From NCBI RefSeq assembly GCF_000712975.1, contig NZ_JHQL01000002.1:496001-560000 (forward strand): a stretch of DNA of 64,000 nt. Direction: 5' to 3'. Shown here piece after piece: positions 16,830-25,077 of this stretch (the first letter of the stretch is position 1; each line of letters begins with the position of its first letter). A program made the translations under genes and the position numbers. The stretch comes from Vreelandella neptunia. Lineage in GTDB: Bacteria; Pseudomonadota; Gammaproteobacteria; Pseudomonadales; Halomonadaceae. The notes beneath the pieces are model-generated. The model was not told where the DNA came from and ran no database searches. It worked only from the letters and a program-made list of their open reading frames with translations.

Positions 16830-18284
16830 ATGTCCCAGCAACGCGATACTGATTTGATCAATGAGCTATTAGCTCAAGGTTCTGAAACCGATTGGTTAGA
16901 GTTCAAAAAAGATAATTTTGAACCTGAGATGATTGGGGTTCGCTGTTCAGCGTTGGCTAATGCGGCACGCCTGATTGGTAAGGATACCGCTTACATGCTT
17001 TGGGGAATTGACGATGCAACGCTTAGCGTGATCGGGTCTAAATTCAATCCACATACACAAAAGGCTAATGGGCAAGAACTGGCGTTTTGGCTGGCACGAC
17101 AATTACAACCCAGCATTCCATTCCAATTTAGACGTATCGAACATCCGCATGGCAATGTGGTTATTCTAGAAATACCCGCAGCGACCGCTGCGCCCGTTGC
17201 TTTCAAAAACATCCCTTACATTCGAATTGGTAGCGCAACTCCTAAGCTAACAGATTATCCAGAGCGTTATCAGCAACTTATTGAGCGTCTGCGACCCTAC
17301 ACCTGGGAGCACGCAGTGGCACGGCAATACATCAGCGGTGATGATGTATTGGATCTGCTGGATTACAGTAGCTATTTCAAACTCACCAAACAACCATTGC
17401 CAGATAATCGACAGGGAATTTTCGATAAGCTAGCAGCCGAACGCCTGATTCACCAAGATGTGGGTGGACACTGGAACATCACCAACCTAGGTGCCATTCT
17501 TTTCGCTGCCGACCTCACTCAGTTTGATAGCGCTTTGGCGCGTAAAGCAGTCCGTTTCACTGCTTATCTAGGAAAAAATCGTGCAGCGCAGGTAAGCCAC
17601 CGAGTAGAAGGTAAAAAAGGCTATGCCGTTGGTTTTGAAGGACTCATTGAGTTTATTAACAGCATTCTGCCGAAAAATGAACATATAGATGTAGCACTAC
17701 GCACCGAAGAGCCGTTATTTCCGACCATCGCGGTTCGTGAAGTGATTGCCAATGCGCTGATCCATCAGAATATGACTATTTCTGGAGCTGGCCCGCAGAT
17801 CGAAGTTTTTCAAGATCGCATAGAGATAACTAATCCTGGTAAGCCATTAGTGCCCGCAGACAGAATGATTGATCTCCCGCCCCGTTCGAGAAATGAAGCG
17901 CTAGCGTCGCTGATGCGGCGAATGGGGATGTGTGAAGAGCAAGGTAGCGGCCTGGATAAGGTGATTGCTTCCATTGAAATGTTCCAGTTGCCTCCACCGC
18001 TGTTTCGAGAAGAAGGTAACGCCATGCAGGTCGTGCTTTACGGGCCTCGCCACTTTGCCCAGATGACACCAGAAGAGCGTACCAGGGCATGCTACCAGCA
18101 TGCTGTGCTTAAATTTTTAACAGGGGAGCGAATGAAGAACGCGACATTATGCGCGCGATTCGGAATTGAAAGCCGCAATGCTTCTCAAGCATCTGTGGTC
18201 ATTAAAAAGGCAAAAGAAGCTGGATTAATACGCGAAGCAGATCCCGAGCACCCAAGAGCAGGTTACGTCCCGCAGTGGGCATGA
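16830..18284 (+). CDS. AlbA_2 (Schlafen-like) and RecG-C-like GHKL ATPase protein
   Basis: A 484-residue protein. The N-terminal AlbA_2-type domain (about 10-150) shows ETDWLEFKKDNF, YMLWGIDDATL and IPYIRIGS. The C-terminal half holds a GHKL-type ATPase (about 290-400) with VREVIANALIHQNM, FQDRIEITNPG and EEQGSGLDKVI. A winged-helix-like tail follows (about 415-484). This architecture is usually annotated as putative DNA-binding protein or RecG-like helicase; it is not a helicase by motif. Such genes are common cargo on islands and near defence loci, but no cellular role is firmly established. It is the only gene in the insertion and is transcribed against its neighbours. Confidence 0.85.
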   Translation: MSQQRDTDLINELLAQGSETDWLEFKKDNFEPEMIGVRCSALANAARLIGKDTAYMLWGIDDATLSVIGSKFNPHTQKANGQELAFWLARQLQPSIPFQFRRIEHPHGNVVILEIPAATAAPVAFKNIPYIRIGSATPKLTDYPERYQQLIERLRPYTWEHAVARQYISGDDVLDLLDYSSYFKLTKQPLPDNRQGIFDKLAAERLIHQDVGGHWNITNLGAILFAADLTQFDSALARKAVRFTAYLGKNRAAQVSHRVEGKKGYAVGFEGLIEFINSILPKNEHIDVALRTEEPLFPTIAVREVIANALIHQNMTISGAGPQIEVFQDRIEITNPGKPLVPADRMIDLPPRSRNEALASLMRRMGMCEEQGSGLDKVIASIEMFQLPPPLFREEGNAMQVVLYGPRHFAQMTPEERTRACYQHAVLKFLTGERMKNATLCARFGIESRNASQASVVIKKAKEAGLIREADPEHPRAGYVPQWA

Positions 18285-18422
18285 TTTCTTGATCGTGTTT
18301 TGATTCATTCTAGCTAACTTACGTTTTTCTTCTCTAAAAACTATGTTAATTAATGAGTTAGACTTTTAGTTTTCTTGATCCACTCTTGATCCTACGGCAG
18401 GCAGAGCGCCAAGAAAGAACAC

Positions 18423-18456
18423 TGTCACATGGCCTACAGGGGCAGGCCATGTGACA
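18423..18456. terminator. 13-bp perfect inverted repeat inside the insertion
   Basis: Arms 18423-18435 (TGTCACATGGCCT) and 18444-18456 (AGGCCATGTGACA) are perfectly complementary around an 8-base loop. It lies 140 bases after the ATPase gene. No T tract follows on the plus strand, so it may be a weak terminator, an operator or a structural part of the element. Confidence 0.5.
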
Positions 18457-18511
18457 TTAGAAAATTGTAGCCTTACTTTTCAGCTAGTAACAGCTATAAA
18501 CACGAACGCTT

Positions 18512-18548
18512 TCAGCCATGCTGCCCCCGGCCTGGAATGACGAGGTTG
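18512..18548. repeat. 37-bp direct repeat, right copy (moaB end side)
   Basis: Identical to 16567-16603. This copy encodes the last residues and stop of moaB and ends exactly at the moaB TGA. It contains a vestigial moeA start (ATGGCTGA on the minus strand), which dates the insertion after the moaB-moeA overlap existed. Confidence 0.95.
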
Positions 18549-19030
18549 GCGAAGTTGCAGGGTTTGTGACGACTGTCGAGCTGTTCCGCCAAAATGCCGT
18601 CCCAACCAGTGCGGCAGGCGCCGGTTGAACCTGGCAGGCAAAACATGACTGTGGCATTAGCGAAGCCACCTAACGCGCGGCTTTGAATGGTTGAACTACC
18701 AATCTCATCACCACTCAGCTGGCGAAAACGTTCACCGAATCCCTCAATACGCTTATCCAGTAGCACGGACACCGCCTCAGGCGTCGAGTCACGCCCCGTA
18801 AAGCCAGTGCCGCCCGTGGTAATCACCACCTGAACGTTGGCATCGGCAATCCACTGGGCAACGACCGCGCGGATTTGGTAGACGTCATCTGGCACGATGC
18901 GCTTTTCGGCTAGGGTGTGACCTGCTTCGGTTAAACGTTGTACCAGCGCTTGTCCAGAGCGGTCGGTCTCTTCCGTGCGCGTATCCGATACCGTCAATAC
19001 CGCTATTTTTAAGGGCTCCATGCTGTCCAT
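18512..19030 (-). CDS. moaB: molybdenum cofactor biosynthesis protein MoaB
   Basis: A 172-residue MoaB/MogA-fold protein acting in molybdopterin adenylylation. The family signature VVITTGGTGFTGRDSTPEAV (near residue 80) and the MPT-binding fold motif AVLTVSDTR at the start are clear. The ATG at 19030 has GGAG seven bases upstream; a second in-frame ATG lies three codons on. It follows DUF1244 by four bases, so DUF1244-moaB (and formerly moeA) form an operon. The final residues (VIPGRGQHG) are encoded by the 37-bp repeat, so the insertion left the protein intact. Confidence 0.94.
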   Translation of the reverse strand: MDSMEPLKIAVLTVSDTRTEETDRSGQALVQRLTEAGHTLAEKRIVPDDVYQIRAVVAQWIADANVQVVITTGGTGFTGRDSTPEAVSVLLDKRIEGFGERFRQLSGDEIGSSTIQSRALGGFANATVMFCLPGSTGACRTGWDGILAEQLDSRHKPCNFANLVIPGRGQHG

Positions 19031-19034
19031 GGGC

Positions 19035-19361
19035 TTACTCCTTGGCTTTTTTCTGGGCTTGGCGAGCCTCTAATGCGGCTAGCTGTTCAGGAGTTGCGGT
19101 ACCTTGGTAGTGGGCTTTCCATTCGCTGTAGGGCATGCCGTAGACATACTCACGGGCAGCGTCATAGTCCAGTGCTTTACCTTGCTCATCTGCTGCCGTA
19201 ACTAGCCATTTAGATAGGCAGTTACGACAGAAGTCAGCAAGAATCATTAGGTCGATATTTTGCACATCTTTATTATCGTCTAAATGTTGTAGCAAGCGGC
19301 GAAACGCGGCAGCTTCTAGTTCTGTACGCGTGGTTTGGTCTAGTTCATTGAACGATGACAT
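19035..19361 (-). CDS. DUF1244 domain protein
   Basis: A 108-residue cytoplasmic protein with the DUF1244 signature IDLMILADFCRNCLSKWL and a lysine/alanine-rich tail. No function is established. I start it at the ATG at 19361 (MSSFNELDQ), which has AGAGG about eight bases upstream; the open frame extends 16 codons further (to 19409) into the terminator region, which argues against a longer start. It is the first gene of the moaB transcript. Linkage to Moco genes may be incidental. Confidence 0.85.
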   Translation of the reverse strand: MSSFNELDQTTRTELEAAAFRRLLQHLDDNKDVQNIDLMILADFCRNCLSKWLVTAADEQGKALDYDAAREYVYGMPYSEWKAHYQGTATPEQLAALEARQAQKKAKE

Positions 19362-19404
19362 TACCGATCCTCTTATCAAGTGACTGTGAAGCAGCATAAC
19401 AAAA

Positions 19405-19426
19405 GACACCGCCCGAAGGCGGTGTC
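19405..19426 (-). terminator. rho-independent terminator of the fdh operon
   Basis: On the minus strand a 9-bp stem GACACCGCC/GGCGGTGTC with loop TTCG is followed by TTTTGTT. It lies 23 bases after the fdh gamma-subunit stop and before DUF1244, separating the two transcripts. Confidence 0.85.
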
Positions 19427-19448
19427 GAAAAGCGTTTCAGCAAACGGC

Positions 19449-20564
19449 TTAGCTAGGCTTAGTGGCGGAAACATCGCCACCACTACTGCTACCCGCTTTT
19501 TGTGCCGCGACTTCTTCTTCGCTTAGGGCTTGATCTTTGACCTCTTCGTACCACAAGTTGTGGTGCTCTTTGGCCCAGGTTTCATCGACATAGCCTGTGG
19601 TCATACCTTCCAGTGAACCTTCCGTTCCGACGGTGCCAATATAAATATGGCCTAGCGCAACCGCCGTTAAACCCAGCGCACCCACTGCGTGGATAATATT
19701 TGCCCACTGCATAGTGTCACGGCCTTGGCCATAGTTGGGGAAGTCGAGTACAAAGCCACTGGCTACCACCACCAACCCAGCAGTTGCTAACAGCCAGTAC
19801 CACGCTTTCTCACCACCGTTGGCAAAGCCTGCATCTGGGTGGCCTTTACCCACCAGCCCACCACCCATTTTGAACCACTGCAAATCGTGCTTTTTCGGAA
19901 TGTTGTCTTTCAGCAATTTGAGCAGCAGCACCACCAACAGGATGCCAAACACCGGGCCGAGGTAGTTATGCAGTACTTTGGAAGCGGAGATCATCCACGC
20001 CCAAACGGCATCGCCAAACAGCGTGCGAAACACAAATTTACCAAATAGCAGATTCAAACCGGTTAACGCTAAGGTGATAAACAGCGTAGCCACGGTCCAG
20101 TGAAGCGACCGCATAAGCAACGACCAGCGAAAAAGCTTTCGCCCTGTGCGCGGTTCATCGAGGTGTTTGCGCCCAACAATAAAGTAGAACAGCGCAATCA
20201 CTGCAATCATCCCACCAACCGTAATCAACCCAAACGGTGACACCCAACGGTTGCGGATCTGCCGCCAAGTTTCACCACTTGAATTAATCAGGTTGTAGTT
20301 ACTGTCAAAACGCGAGTCGCGATAGTTAGGCCCTGTTTCTCCACTGCGAACCTGCCGCCACTGGTCGGCACTAATACCAGGAGCAGCGGTTACCATTTCG
20401 CGGTCTGTATCAGCTTGGGCAACCGCTAGTTGAGACATGCCAAAACTTGCAACCACCAGCAGTAACAGGATGCCGATACGCCAACAGCGCTGGAAAAACG
20501 CCCTCAACCAAGGTGCCTGTGAAGGCACCTGAGAGGTCGTTGTTGTTATGGTCATTGATGTCAT
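19449..20564 (-). CDS. formate dehydrogenase gamma subunit (cytochrome b556)
   Basis: A 371-residue membrane subunit that passes electrons from the Fe-S subunit to quinone. An N-terminal hydrophobic segment, probably a signal or anchor (about 25-50), is followed by a periplasmic stretch and then four or five membrane helices. Candidate haem-ligating histidines lie in RSLHWTVATLF, SKVLHNYLGP, NIIHAVGAL and ALGHIYIG. It is longer than E. coli FdnI (about 217) because of the N-terminal extension, a form common in other proteobacteria. Last gene of the operon, 11 bases after the beta subunit, followed by a clear terminator. Confidence 0.92.
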   Translation of the reverse strand: MTSMTITTTTSQVPSQAPWLRAFFQRCWRIGILLLLVVASFGMSQLAVAQADTDREMVTAAPGISADQWRQVRSGETGPNYRDSRFDSNYNLINSSGETWRQIRNRWVSPFGLITVGGMIAVIALFYFIVGRKHLDEPRTGRKLFRWSLLMRSLHWTVATLFITLALTGLNLLFGKFVFRTLFGDAVWAWMISASKVLHNYLGPVFGILLVVLLLKLLKDNIPKKHDLQWFKMGGGLVGKGHPDAGFANGGEKAWYWLLATAGLVVVASGFVLDFPNYGQGRDTMQWANIIHAVGALGLTAVALGHIYIGTVGTEGSLEGMTTGYVDETWAKEHHNLWYEEVKDQALSEEEVAAQKAGSSSGGDVSATKPS

Positions 20565-20575
20565 GACACGCCTCC

Positions 20576-21190
20576 TTACCCTTTACGGGCAGCATCGTAG
20601 GCAAGGTTGTCAGTACTGGCCTGGGGGTTATTCGACCAAGCACCATCTTTATGGCCACGATGGACGACACGCTGACGGAAAATATCGGCAACATCTTGAG
20701 CATCACCCGCTAGAAGGGCTTTGGTAGAGCACATTTCCGCGCATAGCGGCAGCTTGCCTTCCGCGATGCGGTTGGAGCCGTACTTCTCGTACTCTTCCTC
20801 TTTGCTCTCTGCTGGGCCGCCTGCACAGAAAGTGCACTTGTCCATTTTTCCGCGCTCACCAAATGCATTCTGCTGAGGGAACTGCGGTGCGCCAAAGGGG
20901 CACGCATAAAGACAGTAGCCACAGCCAATGCACAAGTCTTTATCGTGCAGCACGATGCCATCGTCGGTTTTATAGAAGCAGTCGGTCGGACAAACGGCCA
21001 TACAGGGCGCGTCGTCACAGTGCATACAAGCAACTGAAATCGACATTTCATCCGCTTCGCCGTCATTAAGCGTCACCACGCGGCGTCGCTGAATGCCCCA
21101 CTCTACATCATTGGCGTTTTTACAGGCGGTGACACAGCCGTTGCACTCGATGCAGCGCTCGGCGTCACACATAAATTTCATTTGAGCCAT
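20576..21190 (-). CDS. formate dehydrogenase iron-sulfur (beta) subunit
   Basis: A 204-residue electron-transfer subunit with four cysteine clusters for 4Fe-4S centres: CIECNGCVTAC, CMHCDDAPCMAVC, CIGCGYCLYAC and a CTFC motif paired with a later cysteine. It lacks the C-terminal membrane anchor of FdnH, as in the shorter Fdh3B/FdsB-like versions. The ATG at 21190 has GGAG six bases upstream. It sits between the alpha and gamma genes and should ride with the alpha subunit through Tat. Confidence 0.94.
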   Translation of the reverse strand: MAQMKFMCDAERCIECNGCVTACKNANDVEWGIQRRRVVTLNDGEADEMSISVACMHCDDAPCMAVCPTDCFYKTDDGIVLHDKDLCIGCGYCLYACPFGAPQFPQQNAFGERGKMDKCTFCAGGPAESKEEEYEKYGSNRIAEGKLPLCAEMCSTKALLAGDAQDVADIFRQRVVHRGHKDGAWSNNPQASTDNLAYDAARKG

Positions 21191-21262
21191 GGTGTTCTCC
21201 TCTCACCAGCGCGGCACTAGGCCACGCTGGGTTCTGTCAGGTCAGTCGAGACGTTTATTAGC

Positions 21263-24115
21263 TTAAGCGCGCTCAATTCGGCAGATGGTGCACTTGGTTT
21301 CTTGCATGAGTGTCACCGGGTCATAGCCATAGGTCGTGGCGGTGTTCGCCGCTTCACCAATAATGTACGGGTCAGACCCATCCGGATACCGATCACGCAG
21401 GCTCTCACCTTGGAACATGCCGCCAAAGTGGAACGGCATAAAGGCGACCTTACGATCCACTCGCGGCGTCACCAGCGCTTTCACTTTCACACGGCCACCT
21501 TCGGCACCTTCCACCCATACGTCGTCACCGTCGCGTACGCCAATATCGTTGGCATCGGCTGGGTTCATCTCGACAAACATCTCTTGCTGCAGCTCAGCTA
21601 GCCAAGACATGGAGCGTGTTTCTTCACCGCCCCCTTCATACTCGACCAAACGACCTGACGTGAGAATGATCGGATAATCGGCGCTGTTATCGCGATCCTG
21701 AATGGTTTTGTACAGCGTGGGCAGACGCATAATCGAGTCAAAGTCATCCCACGTGGGATAGCGTTCGACCAGATCACGACGGGTGGTGTAAAGCGGCTCA
21801 CGGTGTTTTGGCACGGCATCTGGGAAAGTCCATACCACTGCGCGCGCTTTCGCGTTGCCATAAGGCGCACAGCCTCGTCCAATCGCCACCCGTTGGATAC
21901 CGCCAGAAAGATCGGTTTTCCAGTTTTTGCCTTCAGCGGCCACTTTCTCAATATCGGTCAGATCATTCCACCAACCGAGGTCTTTAAGCAGCTGGTCGGT
22001 AAATTCGGGGTAGCCGTCATCAATCTCACCACCAACCGGCGCTGAGCCTTCAGCCAGCAAATTAACGCCGTCGCGCTCAATACCAAAACGGGCGCGGAAA
22101 CCCATGCCGCCTTCCATGACAGGCACACTAGTGTCATACAGGTTGGGCGAGCCGGGGTGTTTAAACTCTGGTGTGCCCCAGCACGGCCATGGCAGTCCGT
22201 AGTAATCTCCGTCGGCGGGACCACCTTGGGCACGCAGGTTCTCGAAGCTAAAGGTATGCCAGTTTTTCTGGTGTTCTTTGAGACGCTCAGGGCTTTGGCC
22301 GGTATAGCCAACGGTCCACATGCCACGGTTAATTTCGCGCAGCACGTCTTCAATAAGAGGCTCGTTGCCGTTCATCTCAAAGTTCTTCACGAACTCATTA
22401 CCGAAGCCAAGCTTGTTGGCAAACAGGTACATAATTTCGTGATCAGGCTTTGATTCAAATAGCGGCTCAATGACTTGGTCGCGCCACTGAATAGAGCGGT
22501 TGGTTGCCGTCACGCTGCCGGTGGTTTCAAACTGGGTCGCCGCAGGCAGTAGATAAACACCATCAGAACGGTCATGCATCACCGAGGCAACCGTGGGATA
22601 AGGGTCAACAATGACCATCATCTCAAGCTTCTGCATGGCTTTTTGCATTTCCACGCCGCGGGTTTGCGAGTTGACCGCGTGCCCCCAGTAGAACATTGCT
22701 TTTAGCGCGGTGCGCTGGGAGATATTTTCGTCTTCTTCCAGTACGCCATCTACCCAGCGGGATACGGTAATACCGCTAGAATACATCGGCTTACCATCAG
22801 CGTATTCGGTATCGTCAAAGCGGCCTTTTAGCCACTCATAATCGACATCCCACACCTGAGACCAGTGCTGCCATGCGCCTTCGGCCAAACCGTAATAACC
22901 TGGCAATGAGTCGCAGCCTAGGCCAAGGTCGGTGGCACCTTGTACGTTATCGTGGCCCCGCAAAATGTTGGCACCACCACCGGATTTACCAATATTGCCC
23001 AGCGCCAGCTCTAAAATGCAGTACGCACGAGTGTTGTTGTTACCGGTAGTGTGCTGGGTACCACCCATACACCACACCACACAGCCCGGACGATTGTCAG
23101 CAAGCCGTTTGGCCACATCAAACATCTCTGATTCCGGTACGCCAGTAATGTCTTCCACGACACTCGGCGTGAACTGTGCCACCTCTGCGCGCACTTCATC
23201 CATGCCGTAAACACGCTGGCTGATATATTCACTATCTTCCCAGCCGTTTTCAAAGATGTGCCACAGCAGACCCCAGATATAGGCAACATCCGAGCCTGGA
23301 CGCAGACGTACATATTTATTGGCTTTTGCTGCGGTGCGCGTAAAGCGTGGATCCGCGACGATGATGTCGCAATTATTACGCTCTTTAGCAATCAGGATGT
23401 GCTGCATCGCTACTGGGTGAGCTTCACTCGGGTTAGAGCCGATGAACAGAATCGCCTTGCTGTTCTGCATATCATTGAGCGAATTGGTCATCGCGCCGTA
23501 ACCCCAGGTGTTTGCAACACCTGCCACGGTGGTGGAGTGACAAATTCGCGCTTGGTGATCGGTGTTATTGGTGCCCCACATGGAGGCCAGCTTGCGCATT
23601 AAGTACGCCTGCTCGTTATTGAATTTGGCTGAGCCAAGCCAGTAAACACTGTCGGGTCCGTGGGCTTCACGCAGTTCAAGCAGCTTGTCGCCAATTTCAT
23701 TAACCGCGTCGTCCCAACTCAGCCGTTGCCATTCACCCGCCACTAACTTCATTGGGTACTTGAGACGACGAGTGGAGTGGCCGTGCTGGCGTAGTGAGGC
23801 CCCTTTGGCGCAATGAGCGCCACGATTAATCGGATGGTCGAAGGCAGGCTCTTGTTTTGTCCAGATACCTTCTTGAACTTCGGCATACACACCACAGCCC
23901 ACCGAGCAGTGCGAGCAGATGGTGCGCTTAGTTTCGACGGGGGAATCTAATACGGGGGTTTTAGTCGCCGATTCAGCGCGCTGCATCATTGGCGCACCCA
24001 TAAAGCCTGCAGCTGCTACACCACCGGTGGCGACACCACTACGCTTTAAGAATTGACGACGGGAGATTCCAAGCCCTGAAGCATTGGGAGTGTTGGTTTT
24101 GCGAGTTAGACGCAT
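21263..24115 (-). CDS. formate dehydrogenase alpha subunit, Cys-type, Tat-exported
   Basis: A 950-residue molybdopterin oxidoreductase that oxidises formate to CO2. The Tat signal is ISRRQFLK (R19-R20) followed by a hydrophobic stretch. The first 4Fe-4S cluster uses C67, C70, C74 and C102. The Mo/W ligand position is C192 in QARICHSTTVAG; no in-frame TGA occurs, so this is a cysteine rather than selenocysteine enzyme. The C-terminal dinucleotide-binding domain is complete. AGGAG precedes the ATG. With the beta and gamma subunits it should form a periplasm-facing respiratory complex. The neighbouring Moco genes supply bis-MGD. Whether Mo or W is used cannot be read from the sequence. Confidence 0.95.
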   Translation of the reverse strand: MRLTRKTNTPNASGLGISRRQFLKRSGVATGGVAAAGFMGAPMMQRAESATKTPVLDSPVETKRTICSHCSVGCGVYAEVQEGIWTKQEPAFDHPINRGAHCAKGASLRQHGHSTRRLKYPMKLVAGEWQRLSWDDAVNEIGDKLLELREAHGPDSVYWLGSAKFNNEQAYLMRKLASMWGTNNTDHQARICHSTTVAGVANTWGYGAMTNSLNDMQNSKAILFIGSNPSEAHPVAMQHILIAKERNNCDIIVADPRFTRTAAKANKYVRLRPGSDVAYIWGLLWHIFENGWEDSEYISQRVYGMDEVRAEVAQFTPSVVEDITGVPESEMFDVAKRLADNRPGCVVWCMGGTQHTTGNNNTRAYCILELALGNIGKSGGGANILRGHDNVQGATDLGLGCDSLPGYYGLAEGAWQHWSQVWDVDYEWLKGRFDDTEYADGKPMYSSGITVSRWVDGVLEEDENISQRTALKAMFYWGHAVNSQTRGVEMQKAMQKLEMMVIVDPYPTVASVMHDRSDGVYLLPAATQFETTGSVTATNRSIQWRDQVIEPLFESKPDHEIMYLFANKLGFGNEFVKNFEMNGNEPLIEDVLREINRGMWTVGYTGQSPERLKEHQKNWHTFSFENLRAQGGPADGDYYGLPWPCWGTPEFKHPGSPNLYDTSVPVMEGGMGFRARFGIERDGVNLLAEGSAPVGGEIDDGYPEFTDQLLKDLGWWNDLTDIEKVAAEGKNWKTDLSGGIQRVAIGRGCAPYGNAKARAVVWTFPDAVPKHREPLYTTRRDLVERYPTWDDFDSIMRLPTLYKTIQDRDNSADYPIILTSGRLVEYEGGGEETRSMSWLAELQQEMFVEMNPADANDIGVRDGDDVWVEGAEGGRVKVKALVTPRVDRKVAFMPFHFGGMFQGESLRDRYPDGSDPYIIGEAANTATTYGYDPVTLMQETKCTICRIERA

Positions 24116-24139
24116 GGCAGTTCTCCTGGCAGTGTGCCG

Positions 24140-24340
24140 TCAATCACGCAGCGACGCATAGTAAGCGCGGATATGGTCGGTTTCGTGGTAATTCGTTGTT
24201 TTTTTAGGCTCAACCGAGGGGGTGTTATCGGCTTGAGCTAGCGTGACGTGACCTACTGCGGCGGCCGCACCAGCGGCGGCGGTACCTAGACCAACGGTTT
24301 TCATAAACCGGCGGCGCTCAGGGTTATGTGACGTGTGCAT
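24140..24340 (-). CDS. small Tat-signal protein of the fdh operon
   Basis: A 66-residue protein that is mostly a Tat signal: ERRRFMKTVGLGTAAAGAAAAVGHVTLA, then a short tail rich in Thr, Tyr and His. This matches the 'formate dehydrogenase region TAT target' family found just upstream of such alpha subunits; its role is unknown, perhaps assembly or anchoring. I start it at the ATG at 24340 (MHTSHNPE), preceded by GAGGAG; the open frame runs 12 codons further but lacks a better site. It ends 24 bases before the alpha gene. Confidence 0.85.
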   Translation of the reverse strand: MHTSHNPERRRFMKTVGLGTAAAGAAAAVGHVTLAQADNTPSVEPKKTTNYHETDHIRAYYASLRD

Positions 24341-24419
24341 GGGTTTCTCCTCTATCATGCCCTTTTTCTTATACATGGCCCGCAGGCCTTGCTATTTGCT
24401 TACCACTGCGCACTGCCAC

Positions 24420-25073
24420 TCACGGTGTGACGTCGCGCGCCGCGCCGGCTGCGTCTGTCGTTGGCTCCACAAACCGCACCGGTTGATAGGCCGCTCTTTC
24501 GCTCAACGTTGCCTGTTCGCTTTCCATAAACGCGCCGCCCAACTGGCCAAGCGATGCGTAAAAAACAGTGTCTACTTTAGTAAGGTCGTCAAAGCAGTGC
24601 TTCACCCAAGGAGCAATGTGCTGTTGGAAGAAGTAAGTTTGTTCGCCGCTTTGCGCCGTAATCAGCATCGCCATGACCTCGCAGACAGCCGCCAGGTGGT
24701 CTTCTGGCTCGCGGGTATGCTCGCTGCGCTCAAACCCCAGTGCCCGCAGATCCTGACGCAGGGCCACTAGTGCGGCTTCCATTAGTTCTCCGTTGCGGTA
24801 CCAAGAGGCGTAAGGCACTACTTCGCCCTGAATAACGCCAACAAGAAGGCGAAAGTGCGCGCGCTGAAGACTCTCAGGACTGCTTTGGCCAGCGGCGTGA
24901 GAAAGTGCTGCCCAGCACTCAGCCAGACGACTACCGTCTTGTTCAATGTCTAGGTTAGCGAGCCAGGTTAATAGCTCGCAGTCAGGTGCTTGGCGTAGCA
25001 GGCTGGCTAAAAGCTGATAAATATCGGCCCGCAGTGCATCGGTATCGCTTAGTGTGGGCATTGCATCACTCAT
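24420..25073 (-). CDS. TorD/DmsD-family chaperone for formate dehydrogenase
   Basis: A 217-residue all-helical cytoplasmic protein. The TorD-family pattern is seen at the start (ADIYQLLASLLRQAPD), in the middle (LLVGVIQGEVVPYASWYRNGELM) and in the EPEDHLAAVCEVMAMLI stretch. Members bind the Tat signal of a molybdoenzyme and hold it until cofactor insertion is complete, so this is probably the chaperone for the alpha subunit. It starts four bases after the polyferredoxin stop, with AAGG eight bases before the ATG. Confidence 0.88.
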   Translation of the reverse strand: MSDAMPTLSDTDALRADIYQLLASLLRQAPDCELLTWLANLDIEQDGSRLAECWAALSHAAGQSSPESLQRAHFRLLVGVIQGEVVPYASWYRNGELMEAALVALRQDLRALGFERSEHTREPEDHLAAVCEVMAMLITAQSGEQTYFFQQHIAPWVKHCFDDLTKVDTVFYASLGQLGGAFMESEQATLSERAAYQPVRFVEPTTDAAGAARDVTP

Positions 25074-25077
25074 TGCG

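Larger units (their letters stand above)
16604..18511. mobile_element. insertion of about 1.9 kb between moaB and moeA
   Basis: The segment between the two 37-bp repeats carries one gene, on the strand opposite to moaB-moeA, plus flanks of 226 and 227 bases that look AT-richer than the surroundings. I see no transposase, integrase or terminal inverted repeats. The 37-bp duplication is far longer than usual transposon target duplications. It could be an att-like repeat of an element mobilised in trans, or a by-product of recombination or repair. That it is an insertion follows from the repeat; that it is mobile is inference. Confidence 0.65.

Noticed and set aside
16647-16841. 64-codon minus-strand frame in the left flank of the insertion
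   Set aside because: No ribosome binding site, no recognisable family, cysteine- and leucine-rich AT-rich composition, and it overlaps the start of the ATPase gene.
21263-24115. Selenocysteine in the formate dehydrogenase alpha subunit
   Set aside because: The active-site codon is Cys (C192) and no in-frame TGA interrupts the gene.
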